Under the pieces are notes generated by a model, which saw only the letters and a program-made list of their open reading frames with translations, made no database searches and was not told the origin of the DNA. The position numbers were made by a program, and so were the translations under genes. Positions 50,181 through 58,822 of a stretch of DNA of 64,000 nucleotides are shown piece after piece. The first letter of the stretch is position 1, and every line of letters begins with the position of its first letter. Origin of the DNA: Myxococcus sp. RHSTA-1-4 (lineage in GTDB: Bacteria; Myxococcota; Myxococcia; Myxococcales; Myxococcaceae); the NCBI RefSeq assembly GCF_020037125.1, contig NZ_JAIQDG010000034.1, positions 53,116-117,115 on the forward strand, written 5' to 3'.

Positions 50181-51419
50181 TCAGCCGCCCTGCTCGCAGA
50201 AGCCGTAGTTGCAGGAGGGCGCCGAGGACGGGCAGTCCCCCGGGCCCGCGCAGGGCGTGCAGGAGGTGGCGCCGTTGGCCACCTTGTCGAAGAAGCAGCC
50301 GCAGCGCAGGCCGGTGGTGACGGGAGACAGCGGGCCCATCTCCGTGGTGCGCCTCACCCGCATGGCGCACTTGGGCACCAGGTGCTTGTTGATGATGGCC
50401 TCCAGCAGCGGCTGCGCGAGCTGCGGGGCGGCGAAGCGGCTCACCAGCGCGCCCGCGGCCTGCGAGGGCAGCCCGTTCTCCACCCGCGTGTAGAAGTGCA
50501 CCGGCCCCCAGATGGGGTAGTGGCCATCGCGCACGTTCGCCTTGTCCCTGGCGAACGGAGTGGAGTCCGGAAGGAAGCCGCACTTCTGGCCCCGCGCCTG
50601 GAAGGCGAGGATGCGCAGGCTGGCGCGCTCCTCGTCCGCGACGTCCGTGGACAGGATGCCGATGGCCTGCTCGGAGCGGCTCGTGTCCAGCAGGCTCATG
50701 TTCCTGCGCACGCCGTCGCTGCCGCCCCGGTCCACGCCCCACCACTTGTCGGCCGGCACGCTGATGGCGCGCGCAATCATCTGCTGCGTGCCGGAGCTGG
50801 CGTTGCGCACGAAGAAGAGCGCGGGGTCCACCCACGGCGCGGCCCTGCCCTGGTTGCCCCCCATGCCGAAGGCCATGTACGCCGCCTCCGCGCTGATGCT
50901 CCGCTGCGTGGAGCTCACCGGCACCACGAAGGTCATCGGCTGGATGGGCCCCTCGTAGTCGGAAATCTGCACGCCCGCGGGTGCCTCGGCGCCGCACGTG
51001 GAGGCGTAGACGTCCGACACACCCACGTCCACCGGCACACCCTCCGGAGGCAGCGAGCACTCCTGCGCCGTGCCGTCCGCCTTGAGCAGGATGGCGTAGT
51101 TCGCGGCCTTGGAGCCGGAGGCGGGAATGTCCTTGATGACCCGCTTGCTCGGGTCCGAGCTGAAGATGGCGGTGACACCCGTGCACGAGCCCTGGGACTG
51201 GTAGACGATGCTGTAGGCGGGCGTGTCCTGGGCGAGCAGCGGGGCCACCACCGTCAGGAACGAGCGGACGGCCGAGGAGCCCGCCACGTAGACGACGTTG
51301 GTGGTGGGGCAGGAGATGGTCGGCGGATTCGTCTGCGCGTGGGCGGAACTCGCGGCGAGCGCGGCGGTGAGCACGGCCAGCGCGCACGGCGCGCCGCGAC
51401 GGAGAGCGGAGATTCTCAT
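50181..51419 (-). CDS. PstS-like periplasmic substrate-binding protein with Cys-rich tail
   Basis: 412 residues from ATG 51419. A signal peptide (MRISALRRGAPCALAVLTAA, cut near AHAQ) leads to a PBP type II fold like phosphate-binding proteins: VVYVAGSSAVRSFLTVVAPL, YSIVYQSQGSCTGVTAIFSS, VDVGVSDVYASTC, PMTFVVPVSSTQ, FFVRNASSGTQQMIARAISV. The C-terminus adds a Cys-rich module CTPCAGPGDCPSSAPSC then NYGFCEQGG, like the lipoprotein module at 51449. No Pst transport genes are near, so it may be a sensor/ligand-binding partner of the upstream kinase rather than an uptake protein. Confidence 0.8.
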   Translation of the reverse strand: MRISALRRGAPCALAVLTAALAASSAHAQTNPPTISCPTTNVVYVAGSSAVRSFLTVVAPLLAQDTPAYSIVYQSQGSCTGVTAIFSSDPSKRVIKDIPASGSKAANYAILLKADGTAQECSLPPEGVPVDVGVSDVYASTCGAEAPAGVQISDYEGPIQPMTFVVPVSSTQRSISAEAAYMAFGMGGNQGRAAPWVDPALFFVRNASSGTQQMIARAISVPADKWWGVDRGGSDGVRRNMSLLDTSRSEQAIGILSTDVADEERASLRILAFQARGQKCGFLPDSTPFARDKANVRDGHYPIWGPVHFYTRVENGLPSQAAGALVSRFAAPQLAQPLLEAIINKHLVPKCAMRVRRTTEMGPLSPVTTGLRCGCFFDKVANGATSCTPCAGPGDCPSSAPSCNYGFCEQGG

Positions 51420-51448
51420 GGAAGGTGTGTCCTCGGGAGGGAGGGGCC

Positions 51449-51814
51449 TCACGGCCGGGGAACCAGGTCGGGCAACGGCTCGCCCGGGTTGCACAGCCCC
51501 AGGCGCGCGCAGTTGTCGAAGGGCTGGCACTCCGCGCGGGTGCACTGGTTGAGGAACTGTTCCTCGGAAGAGGCATTGCCGCGGAAGCAGCCCTGCGGGC
51601 CGAGTCCGGAAGGCACGCACACGCCCTCCTGACAGAGGGGGTAGGTGCCGAAGTGCTCGCAGTCGGCGTCCGTCGTGCACTGCGCGGACTCGGTGTCCAG
51701 GGCCAGCGAGCAGCCGCCGGCCGTCATCAGGAACACCGAGGCGAGCAGGGCCCGGCGGAAGGCCTGGGAGCGGCGCGAGGTGTGCGCGCTCTCGTAAGAA
51801 GGAAACAGAGGCAT
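51449..51814 (-). CDS. Cys-rich lipoprotein
   Basis: 121 residues from ATG 51814. Signal peptide with a long charged N-region (MPLFPSYESAHTSRRSQAFR) and lipobox T-A-G-G-C35. The mature chain has ten cysteines in the pattern CTTDADCEHFGTYPLCQEGV, CVPSGLGPQGCFRG, and CTRAECQPFDNC, then LGLCNPGEP. Similar D-x-D-C...GxC modules occur in myxobacterial lipoproteins, and the tail of the next gene product carries a version. Between the TPR-PEGA gene and the PstS-like gene (gaps 24 and 29 bp), so in the same operon. Confidence 0.78.
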   Translation of the reverse strand: MPLFPSYESAHTSRRSQAFRRALLASVFLMTAGGCSLALDTESAQCTTDADCEHFGTYPLCQEGVCVPSGLGPQGCFRGNASSEEQFLNQCTRAECQPFDNCARLGLCNPGEPLPDLVPRP

Positions 51815-51838
51815 GGGTGTGGCTCGTGAAGACAGGGG

Positions 51839-52867
51839 CTAGAAGGCACCGGCGAGACCGACGCTGCCGGGGCCCACGCCCACCCGCACGGACGGGGAGG
51901 ACGGAGCGGGAGTGTCGGAGGAGGAACCGCCGGAGAAGGTCATGAAGGCGGAGATGCCGGCGGCCACCAGGGTGGCTCCGGTGAGGATGTCGCTGGTGAG
52001 GGCCAGCGTCTTCGTCTTGCTGCTGGCGTCATCCAGCTGGGCGCGCGTCACCCCGAAGGTGTCCCGCTGCGTCTTCAGGTCGCTGGCCGCGCTGCTGGCG
52101 AGCACGGCGGTGACACCCGCGCCGACCGCCAGCGCGCCGGTGGCCGCCCACATCTTCCAGGGCACGCCGCGCGGCTCGGCCCGGGCGGTGACGCCCGGAG
52201 TCCCGGCCACGGGCGCCACGGTCAGCGGCTCCTGGACGGCGGCGGTCTTCGGAGCGGGCGGAGGCGCGAACTCCAACCGCACCTGCACGCTGTCCATGCC
52301 GGCCACGTCCACCATGCGCGTCACCGGAGGCTCACCGGGAAGCTCGGCCGTCACCTTGCGCCGGCCGGCGCTCACCACCACCGGCTCGGACAGGGGCGTG
52401 CGGCCCACGGGCTGGTCATCCACGGACACCTCGGCGCCCACCGGCTGGGTGACGATGTCCAGCGTCGCCACGCGCGAGCGCAGCCGCTCCACCTCGCGCT
52501 GCACCTCGTCGCGGCGCTGCGGGGGGATGTCCGCCTGACCGTCCCGCAGGTACTGCTGGAAGCTGCGCAGCGCGCCCGCGTAGTCCAGGAGCTGATACTG
52601 CACCTGGGCGATGTTGTAGAGGAGCCGGTAGCTGGGAGCCAGCTCGTGCGCGCGCTGGAACTCCACGAGCGCCGCGCGGAAGTCGCCCTCCTCGTAGAAC
52701 TCCCTGCCGCGCTCATAGCGGCGCTGCGCCTCCTCCAGTTGAGGCTGGGGCTGGGTGCGGGAGGGGGTCTTGCGAGCAGGGGCCGCGGCGCTGGCGCTGC
52801 CCGCCGCCATCGCCAGCAGGAGCACGAGGGCAAGCCGCTTCGGACGAAACATCAGGTTGAAGGTCAT
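51839..52867 (-). CDS. TPR and PEGA domain protein, exported
   Basis: 342 residues from ATG 52867, ATGA overlapping the kinase stop. Signal peptide ends near GSASAAAPA. TPR part: RRYERGREFYEEGDFRAALV, EFQRAHELAPSYRLLYNIAQ, VQYQLLDYAGALRSFQQYLR. PEGA domain: ATLDIVTQPVGAEVSVDDQP, VGRTPLSEPVVVSAGRRKVT. Two helices near the end (MWAATGALAVGAGVTAVLAS; ILTGATLVAAGISAFMTF) would anchor it. PEGA domains occur also in the upstream kinase, so the two proteins probably contact the same partner. Confidence 0.88.
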   Translation of the reverse strand: MTFNLMFRPKRLALVLLLAMAAGSASAAAPARKTPSRTQPQPQLEEAQRRYERGREFYEEGDFRAALVEFQRAHELAPSYRLLYNIAQVQYQLLDYAGALRSFQQYLRDGQADIPPQRRDEVQREVERLRSRVATLDIVTQPVGAEVSVDDQPVGRTPLSEPVVVSAGRRKVTAELPGEPPVTRMVDVAGMDSVQVRLEFAPPPAPKTAAVQEPLTVAPVAGTPGVTARAEPRGVPWKMWAATGALAVGAGVTAVLASSAASDLKTQRDTFGVTRAQLDDASSKTKTLALTSDILTGATLVAAGISAFMTFSGGSSSDTPAPSSPSVRVGVGPGSVGLAGAF

Positions 52868-54819
52868 GGGCTTTCCGAGGAAGAGGTACCGCCCTGCTCG
52901 GTCCAGGGATTGTCTGAGTCGAGCGCGCGCCGGGACGCCTTGCGGCGGGACGGCTTCGCGGGCAGCTCGGCGAAGTCCGGCTCCTGCGCCTGGACCTGCT
53001 CCGGCTCGGCCGGCTGGCGCGGAGTGCTCTCCACGACGGCGGGGCGGCGCGACTCCTGGCCGCGCCGCGAGAGCGTGATGTCCAGGGCGAGGTCGCGCTC
53101 GAAGCGGAGCTCCTTCACGACGGGCGCATACCCGGACGCCGTGACGCGCAGCACGTGCACGCGGCCGTCCCGGGGGAACTTCTCCGAGAAGGGATTGCCC
53201 GCGAGAGGCCGGTCGTCCAGGCGGAGCTGCGCCTTGCGCGGTGTCACCGTCACATGCAGCTCCACCTCCGTGGGCTCGGCGGGCGCCTGCGCCACCGCCG
53301 CGACACCGGGGGCCAGGGCGGACGGGCTCGTGGGTGCCGCGCCCGCGGTGCCAGCCGCCATGGAGGAAGGCTCCGCCGCCGGAGAGGCGGGCACCAGGGC
53401 GGACGGGCTCGTGGGTGCCGCGCCCGCGGCGGAAGCCCCCGTCGCCGGAGGAGTGGGGACCGGAGCGGACGGGCTCGCGGAGGTCGCGCCCGGGGTGCCC
53501 GCCGCCACGGCGGAAGCCCCCGTCGCCGGAGGAGTGGGAGCCGGGGCGGTGGCCGCCACGGGCGAGGTGCCCGCCGCCGCGCCCTCTCCCCCACCCGAGC
53601 GCAGGCCCGCGATGGCGGCGCCCACCAGCAGGGCCAGGACTCCCGCGCCGGCCAGGACCGCGCCCCGGCCTCGCGACAGGAAGAAGGGACGCGTGGGGCC
53701 GGTGGGCTGCGGCTCCGCATTCACCTCCGTCGTATCGGCGCGCGGGGCGGGCGTGACGGGACGGGATGGAAGACCGGAGCCGCGGGACTGCTCGCGGGGC
53801 CGGCTGCCCGACACCGGGGTGCCCATGACGGGGCTGCCTCCGGTCGGCACGGCGGCGCGGCTGATGAGCTGGGCCAGTTGCTGGGTGCCCACCGGATGCC
53901 CGCAGCTCAGCAGGTACTGGTCCAGGTCCGCCTGCATCTGCCGGCAGCTCGCGTAGCGGACCGCCCGGTCCTTGGACAGGGCGCGCTGGATGATGCGCTC
54001 CAGGGCCTCGGGTACGTCCTCCCGCCGCGCGGCCACGGGGATGAACGGCTCGAAGAGGATGGACTGCATCAGGGCCGCTTCGTGGCTGGCCTCGAACGGC
54101 TTGGCCCCCGCGACCATCTCGTAGAGCACCACCCCGAGCGCGTACACGTCCGTGCGCGCGTCCAGCGGCTCGTTGCGGAGCTGCTCGGGCGACATGTACG
54201 GCACCTTGCCCTTGAGCGTGCCCACCTGCGTCTGCGGCGCGCTGCTGGAGGCCTTGGCGATGCCGAAGTCCACCAGCTTCACGTTCCCGCTGCGCGACAG
54301 CAGGATGTTGTCCGGGCTGACGTCGCGGTGGATCATCCGCAGCGCCTCACCGGTGTCCGGGTCGCGGAACTCGTGCGCGAACGTCAGCCCCTCGCAGACC
54401 GCCGAGGCGATGCGGGCGCACAGGGGATAGGGCATGGCCTGCCCCTGCGCGTTCAACCGCCGCAGCAGCGCGCGCAGCGTCGGCCCGTCGATGTACTCCA
54501 TCGCCAGGAAGTACGCGCCCTCGGACTCGCCGAAGTCGAAGATCTGCACGAGGTTGGGGTGGTTGAGCCGCGCCGCCAGCCGTGCCTCTGCCAGGAACAT
54601 CTCGACGAACTGGGGGTCCTGCGCGAGGTGCGGAAGGATGCACTTCACGACCAGCGTCTTCTCGAAGCCCCCAGGGCCGGCGGCGCGGGCCCGATACACC
54701 TTCGCCATCCCGCCGTGCCCCAGCTCGGAGACAAGCTCGTATCTTCCCAGCAAGGCATTGCTGGTGACTGCATCACGGGGGGCCGACACTGTTACCTCGC
54801 CGTCAAAATCGGGAGGCAC
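52864..54819 (-). CDS. Hanks-type Ser/Thr protein kinase, membrane-anchored, PEGA domain
   Basis: 651 residues from GTG 54819; an alternative GTG at 54789 has a better upstream GAGG. Kinase signs: LGHGGMAKVYRA (Gly loop), K59 in LVVKCILPH, HRDVSPDN 164-171 (D166), DFGIAKA 184-190, MSPEQ and DVYALGVVLYEMVAG. A Pro/Ala/Thr-rich linker follows. A membrane helix is near 375 (GAVLAGAGVLALLVGAAIAG). The outer part has Ala/Pro repeats of ASPSALVPxP type, then a PEGA domain (ELHVTVTPRKAQLRLDDRPL; GNPFSEKFPRDGRVHVLRVT). First gene of a four-gene operon; regulated probably from the palindrome at 54888. Confidence 0.93.
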   Translation of the reverse strand: MPPDFDGEVTVSAPRDAVTSNALLGRYELVSELGHGGMAKVYRARAAGPGGFEKTLVVKCILPHLAQDPQFVEMFLAEARLAARLNHPNLVQIFDFGESEGAYFLAMEYIDGPTLRALLRRLNAQGQAMPYPLCARIASAVCEGLTFAHEFRDPDTGEALRMIHRDVSPDNILLSRSGNVKLVDFGIAKASSSAPQTQVGTLKGKVPYMSPEQLRNEPLDARTDVYALGVVLYEMVAGAKPFEASHEAALMQSILFEPFIPVAARREDVPEALERIIQRALSKDRAVRYASCRQMQADLDQYLLSCGHPVGTQQLAQLISRAAVPTGGSPVMGTPVSGSRPREQSRGSGLPSRPVTPAPRADTTEVNAEPQPTGPTRPFFLSRGRGAVLAGAGVLALLVGAAIAGLRSGGGEGAAAGTSPVAATAPAPTPPATGASAVAAGTPGATSASPSAPVPTPPATGASAAGAAPTSPSALVPASPAAEPSSMAAGTAGAAPTSPSALAPGVAAVAQAPAEPTEVELHVTVTPRKAQLRLDDRPLAGNPFSEKFPRDGRVHVLRVTASGYAPVVKELRFERDLALDITLSRRGQESRRPAVVESTPRQPAEPEQVQAQEPDFAELPAKPSRRKASRRALDSDNPWTEQGGTSSSESP

Positions 54820-54887
54820 GAATACACCGCGTCTGACAAAGCTGTCGAGAAGGCGAACCAGCCTGGCTACTCTGTGTTCACAGATTT

Positions 54888-54958
54888 GTAACTGTCACGA
54901 TTTCGTGACCGTTACGTGCTCGTGACGTTACATGTTCGTGACGTCATGCATTTGTGAC
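54888..54958. promoter_or_regulatory. 28-bp palindrome with tandem half-sites upstream of the kinase operon
   Basis: GTAACTGTCACGA (54888-54900), TT, TCGTGACCGTTAC (54903-54915): 12 of 13 positions pair. Half-sites YGTGAC repeat at 54904, 54921, 54937 and 54953, spaced 17, 16 and 16 bp, most followed by GTTAC or GTCAT. The array lies 69 bp before the kinase start and 263 bp before the 55221 gene. It is a strong candidate operator for a dimeric regulator. Confidence 0.7.
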
Positions 54959-55220
54959 ACATCGGAGAGAGCCCCGGGGAGCGGGTGACTGTCTTTGCGG
55001 GTCCGCTCCCGTCAGGGAGCCTGAGGCTCCGGCGGCCACAAGGCCCCGAGCTCCAGTTCGAGCACTTCACTGTCTTCCGCGACCACGGCTTCGGCGCGAT
55101 GGAGGTCTACCGGACTCAGGCGGGGACCGGGTTCGAGAGCACCCTCCCGTCTGTCACAAAGATGAAACATCAAGGAAACAAGAACGCGCTATCTGCCCGC
55201 CTTCCCCCCGGAGGAAACAC
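54959..55220. other. Intergenic leader before secreted lamin-tail protein
   Basis: About 260 bp with no convincing gene. A small hairpin GCTCCC-GTCA-GGGAGC occurs at 55005-55020. The ribosome site GGAGGA at 55210-55215 serves ATG 55221. No clear sigma-70 or sigma-54 promoter is visible. Confidence 0.5.
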
Positions 55221-56951
55221 ATGTCGAGATGCGCGTATCAGGTGTTGTGGGCCGCCGTACTGCTGGGATTCGCGGGCCTGTCCGGGCCCGCGCTCGCGCA
55301 GTCGGGAGCGGCGGTGCTGTTCGACGCGGGCCACCTGCAGACGGCGGGTAACGCGGACTGGGTGCTGGACGAGAACACCTGCGACGTCGCCCAGCGCTAT
55401 CCCTCGCCCGCACAGAGCGGCATCACCGCGAGCACCCCGGAGACGTACTGGAGTGGTGCGTTCTCCTCCTTCGGCGTGGCGCTGGCGAAGAAGGGCTTCC
55501 AGTTGGAGAGCCTGCCGCCCGGCGTGCCCGTCACCTATGGCGACGCCAGCAACCCGCAGGACCTGGCCAACTACAAGGTCTACGTCATCCCCGAGCCCAA
55601 CGTGCGGTTCACCACCGCCGAGAAGACGGCCATCATCAACTTCGTCCGCAATGGCGGCGGCCTCTTCATGATTTCGGACCACTGGAACTCGGACCGGAAC
55701 AACGACGGCTGGGACTCACCGGAAATCTTCAATGACCTGATGACCGGGACCTCATGGGGCATCCACTTCCAGGTGAGCGGCGAGACGGACAACTGGTTCA
55801 ACGACCACCCGGACTCGAAGTTCACCAAGGACACCACCTCGCCCATCATCTACACGGGCCCCTACGGGGCGGCCACCGCCGGCAAGGGCCTGGGCCTCTA
55901 CGGCGCCACGTCCATGACGCTCAGCCCCGCGCAGAACGCCACGGTGAGGGGCCATGTGTGGATGACGAACGGCACGGCGGACACCAACAGCAAGGTGACG
56001 TTCGCGACCTCCACGGACGGCCAGGGGCGCATCGCCGCCATCGGTGACTCGTCGCCCTCCGAGGACGCCACCAACTCATGCGGCCACACGACGTACGAGG
56101 GCTGGAACGTGAGCACGTTCGACAACGCCCTCATCCACCTCAACGCGGTGGCCTGGCTGGCCAGCGGCGGTGGCGGCACGACGGACACCACCGCCCCGAG
56201 CGCCCCGGCGAACCTCACCGCCACCGCGGCCTCCTCCAGCCAGCTCAACCTGGCCTGGACGGCCTCCACCGACAACGTGGGTGTGACGGACTACAGCGTC
56301 TACCGCTCCACCAACAGCACCGACTTCTCGCTCGTCGCGAGCGTCACCGGCACGAGCCACTCGGACACGGGCCTCGCCGCGAGCACCACCTACTGGTACC
56401 GCGTGACGGCCAACGACGCGGCGAACAACGAGTCTGGAACGAGCAACACCGCCTCGGCCACCACGTCCGGTGCGACGAGCGCGGCCAGGGTCATCATCAA
56501 CGAGATTCTGGCCAACGAGCCCGGCTCCACGACGGCCGGCGAGTTCGTCGAGCTGGTGAACGTGGGCGGTGCGTCCATCGACCTCGGTGGCTGGACGTTG
56601 TCCGACGGCACCAGCGTGCGCCACACCTTCGCCGCGGGCACGACGCTGGCGGCCGGCAAGGCGGTGGTGGTGTTCGGCGGCGCGTCCGCGATTCCGGCGG
56701 GGCTGACGAACGCGGTGGCGGCTTCCACGGGCTCGCTGGGCCTGGCCAACGGCGGCGACTCCGTCACGGTGAAGAACGCGGCGGGCACGGCGGTGGACAC
56801 GTATACCTACGCGAGCAGCCTCGCGGGCACGGACGGCGTGTCCATGAACCGAAGCCCGGACGCGAGCGCCACGGGCACCTTCGCGCTGCACACGACGCTG
56901 TCCTCGCTGACCTCCTCGGCGGGCCAGCGCGTGAACGGCTCGGCCTTCTAA
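55221..56951 (+). CDS. Secreted protein: amidotransferase-like + fibronectin type III + lamin-tail domain
   Basis: 576 residues from ATG 55221. The signal peptide (MSRCAYQVLWAAVLLGFAGL) ends near ALAQ. Residues about 30-300 look like a class I amidotransferase-like/ThuA-type fold (AAVLFDAGHLQTAGNADWVL; YKVYVIPEPNVRFTTAEKTA; IINFVRNGGGLFMISDHWNS). A fibronectin type III repeat follows (APANLTATAASSSQLNLAWT; YSVYRSTNSTDFSLVASVTG), then a lamin-tail domain (AARVIINEILANEPGSTTAG; FVELVNVGGASIDLGGWTLS; GVSMNRSPDASATG). Such lamin-tail proteins are exported and may be nuclease- or surface-linked. Its stop overlaps the convergent 5'-nucleotidase stop by 4 bp. Confidence 0.82.
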   Translation: MSRCAYQVLWAAVLLGFAGLSGPALAQSGAAVLFDAGHLQTAGNADWVLDENTCDVAQRYPSPAQSGITASTPETYWSGAFSSFGVALAKKGFQLESLPPGVPVTYGDASNPQDLANYKVYVIPEPNVRFTTAEKTAIINFVRNGGGLFMISDHWNSDRNNDGWDSPEIFNDLMTGTSWGIHFQVSGETDNWFNDHPDSKFTKDTTSPIIYTGPYGAATAGKGLGLYGATSMTLSPAQNATVRGHVWMTNGTADTNSKVTFATSTDGQGRIAAIGDSSPSEDATNSCGHTTYEGWNVSTFDNALIHLNAVAWLASGGGGTTDTTAPSAPANLTATAASSSQLNLAWTASTDNVGVTDYSVYRSTNSTDFSLVASVTGTSHSDTGLAASTTYWYRVTANDAANNESGTSNTASATTSGATSAARVIINEILANEPGSTTAGEFVELVNVGGASIDLGGWTLSDGTSVRHTFAAGTTLAAGKAVVVFGGASAIPAGLTNAVAASTGSLGLANGGDSVTVKNAAGTAVDTYTYASSLAGTDGVSMNRSPDASATGTFALHTTLSSLTSSAGQRVNGSAF

Positions 56952-58759
56952 CGCGCGGAGCTCGGAGCGGCGGCCTCCGCGGGGCAGGCGGCCGCCGCCT
57001 CACTCACACGCACGATGCGGCCGGCCGCGGGGGCCACCAGCGGCTGGCCTCGGGCCCGAAAGTGCGCCGTGAGCGCGTCACGCAGGGTGAGCGGCTGGCT
57101 CTCGCCCAGGTCGATACTCCCGGGTGGCAGCGCCCGGAGCGCCTCCTCCAGCCCGCCGCCACCCCGGGCCAGGAAGTCGGGCATGGCCACCCGGAAGCGC
57201 CCCTGGGCCGGCAGGGGCCTGCCATCCGGAAGGGTGACGGACGCCAGCCGCGGTGCCCCGTTGCAGGTGGCGACACGCACCTTCAGCCCCGACACCTGGT
57301 AGATGCTCTTGTGGGCGTAGGCGGCCTCGAGCAGCCGGCGCAGCTCCGGCGGGGAGACGGTGACGACGGCGAGGGTGTTGTCGAAGGGCAGCACCTCGTA
57401 GAGCGCGCCGTAGGTGAGCTCTCCGGCGGGCAGCTCCGCGCGCAGGCCGCCGCTGTTGAGCAGCGCCACGTCGGCCCCCGCCAGCTCGCGCAGGGCATCC
57501 GCCAGCACGCTGCCCAGCGGGCTCTCCGCGTCGTAGCTGCGCTTGAGCACCGCCGGCACCTGGACGCCCAGCGGGCGCCGCTGCTCCTGCTCCACGCGGG
57601 CGAGCACCTCGGCGAGCCTCGCCTCCAGCCCCGCGTCGGGCACCACGGCGCGCCCCACGAAGGTGGCGGGAACGAGCTCGAGCCGCCGCGCCTCCTTCAG
57701 CACCCGCTCCTCGCAGGTGCCGAGCGCCGCGTCCACCCGCGAGCACACCGGGATGGAGCCCCGCAGCAGCGTCCGCTCGGGGAGCACCTTGCGCGTCACC
57801 GGGTCCACGAAGAGCTCGATGAGGCCGAAGGCGCGGCCCCTGCCAGACGTCTCGATGACGGGGGTGCCGCGGATGAAGTGGCCCACCGGCTGGTGCGTGT
57901 GGCCGGCCACCACCGCGTCCAGCGTCCCCTCCGGCAGGGCCTCCAGCATCTCGATGATTTCGCTGTCCCCGCGGTCGCAGGAGGAGGCGTCACGCGGGTC
58001 GTCCAGGCGCTTGCACACCGCGCCGGCGTGCGCCACCGCGACCACCACCTCGGCCCCGCGGGCGCGAAGGCCCTGGGCCGCGGCGAGGGCCGCCGGGGCC
58101 ATGGGGGCGAAGCGCAGGCTCGCCACATTCACGGGGTTGGTCGCCTTCGGAGTCTCGGGGGTGGACAGCCCGAGGATGCCGACGCGCACGCCCCGCAGCT
58201 CCACCATCCGCGTACCGTCGTTGCCGAGCCACGTGGGGCCCGCGCCGGTGGCGGCCTCGGTGACGTTGACGCCGAGCACCGGGAAGCGCGCCTGGGCAAT
58301 GCGCGCCTTGAGCGCCCCGAACGGGTCATCCCCCGCGAGCGCCACCGAGCGCGGCCCCGCGGGCCCGTAGTCGAACTCGTGGTTGCCGAGCGCCGAGGCG
58401 GCGTAGCCGAGGGCGTTCATCGCGTCGATGACGAGCTCGCCCTCGGTGAGGTTGGAGGCGAGGGTGCCCTGGAAGAGGTCGCCGCCGTCGAGGAGGAGGA
58501 CGCCTCCCGGGTTGTCGGCCCGGAGGGCCGCCACGTAGCCCGCCAGCGTCGCCAGTCCGCCCTGCTCCACGACGGTGCCGTCCGGCAGCGTGGCGCGGGA
58601 GGGCATCACCCAGCCGTGCAGGTCATTGGTGCCCACCAAGGAGAGGCGGAGGGGCTCCCGCGCCGCGGGAGGTGGCACCGGCGCGTGGGGCGCGGAGGCG
58701 CAGGCGGCGAACAGGACGGACAGCAGCCCGAGGGCGAACGGACGCGAGGAGGAGGTCAC
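56948..58759 (-). CDS. 5'-nucleotidase / UDP-sugar hydrolase-type lipoprotein
   Basis: 603 residues from ATG 58759. Signal peptide (ALGLLSVLFAAC20) gives a lipoprotein. The calcineurin-like metallophosphatase part has SLVGTNDLHGWV (D-x-H), LLLDGGDLFQGTLASNL, ALGNHEFDYGP (GNHE), VVVAVAHAGAVC and VVAGHTHQP (GHTH). The C-terminal 5'-nucleotidase domain includes SPLGSVLADALRELAGADVA, LLNSGGLRAELPAGELTYGA, YEVLPFDNTLAVVTVSPPEL and DFLARGGGGLEEAL. It probably dephosphorylates nucleotides in the periplasm or on the surface. All metal ligands are intact. Confidence 0.93.
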   Translation of the reverse strand: MTSSSRPFALGLLSVLFAACASAPHAPVPPPAAREPLRLSLVGTNDLHGWVMPSRATLPDGTVVEQGGLATLAGYVAALRADNPGGVLLLDGGDLFQGTLASNLTEGELVIDAMNALGYAASALGNHEFDYGPAGPRSVALAGDDPFGALKARIAQARFPVLGVNVTEAATGAGPTWLGNDGTRMVELRGVRVGILGLSTPETPKATNPVNVASLRFAPMAPAALAAAQGLRARGAEVVVAVAHAGAVCKRLDDPRDASSCDRGDSEIIEMLEALPEGTLDAVVAGHTHQPVGHFIRGTPVIETSGRGRAFGLIELFVDPVTRKVLPERTLLRGSIPVCSRVDAALGTCEERVLKEARRLELVPATFVGRAVVPDAGLEARLAEVLARVEQEQRRPLGVQVPAVLKRSYDAESPLGSVLADALRELAGADVALLNSGGLRAELPAGELTYGALYEVLPFDNTLAVVTVSPPELRRLLEAAYAHKSIYQVSGLKVRVATCNGAPRLASVTLPDGRPLPAQGRFRVAMPDFLARGGGGLEEALRALPPGSIDLGESQPLTLRDALTAHFRARGQPLVAPAAGRIVRVSEAAAACPAEAAAPSSAR

Positions 58760-58822
58760 GTGCCCGTCTAGAACGGACGCGCCCCCCGGTTCAAGCGGGA
58801 GCGCGTCCGTGCGCGTGTGTGG

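Noticed and set aside
54959..55220. Possible c-di-GMP or other riboswitch upstream of the lamin-tail gene
   Set aside because: A small hairpin is present, but no known riboswitch core could be matched.
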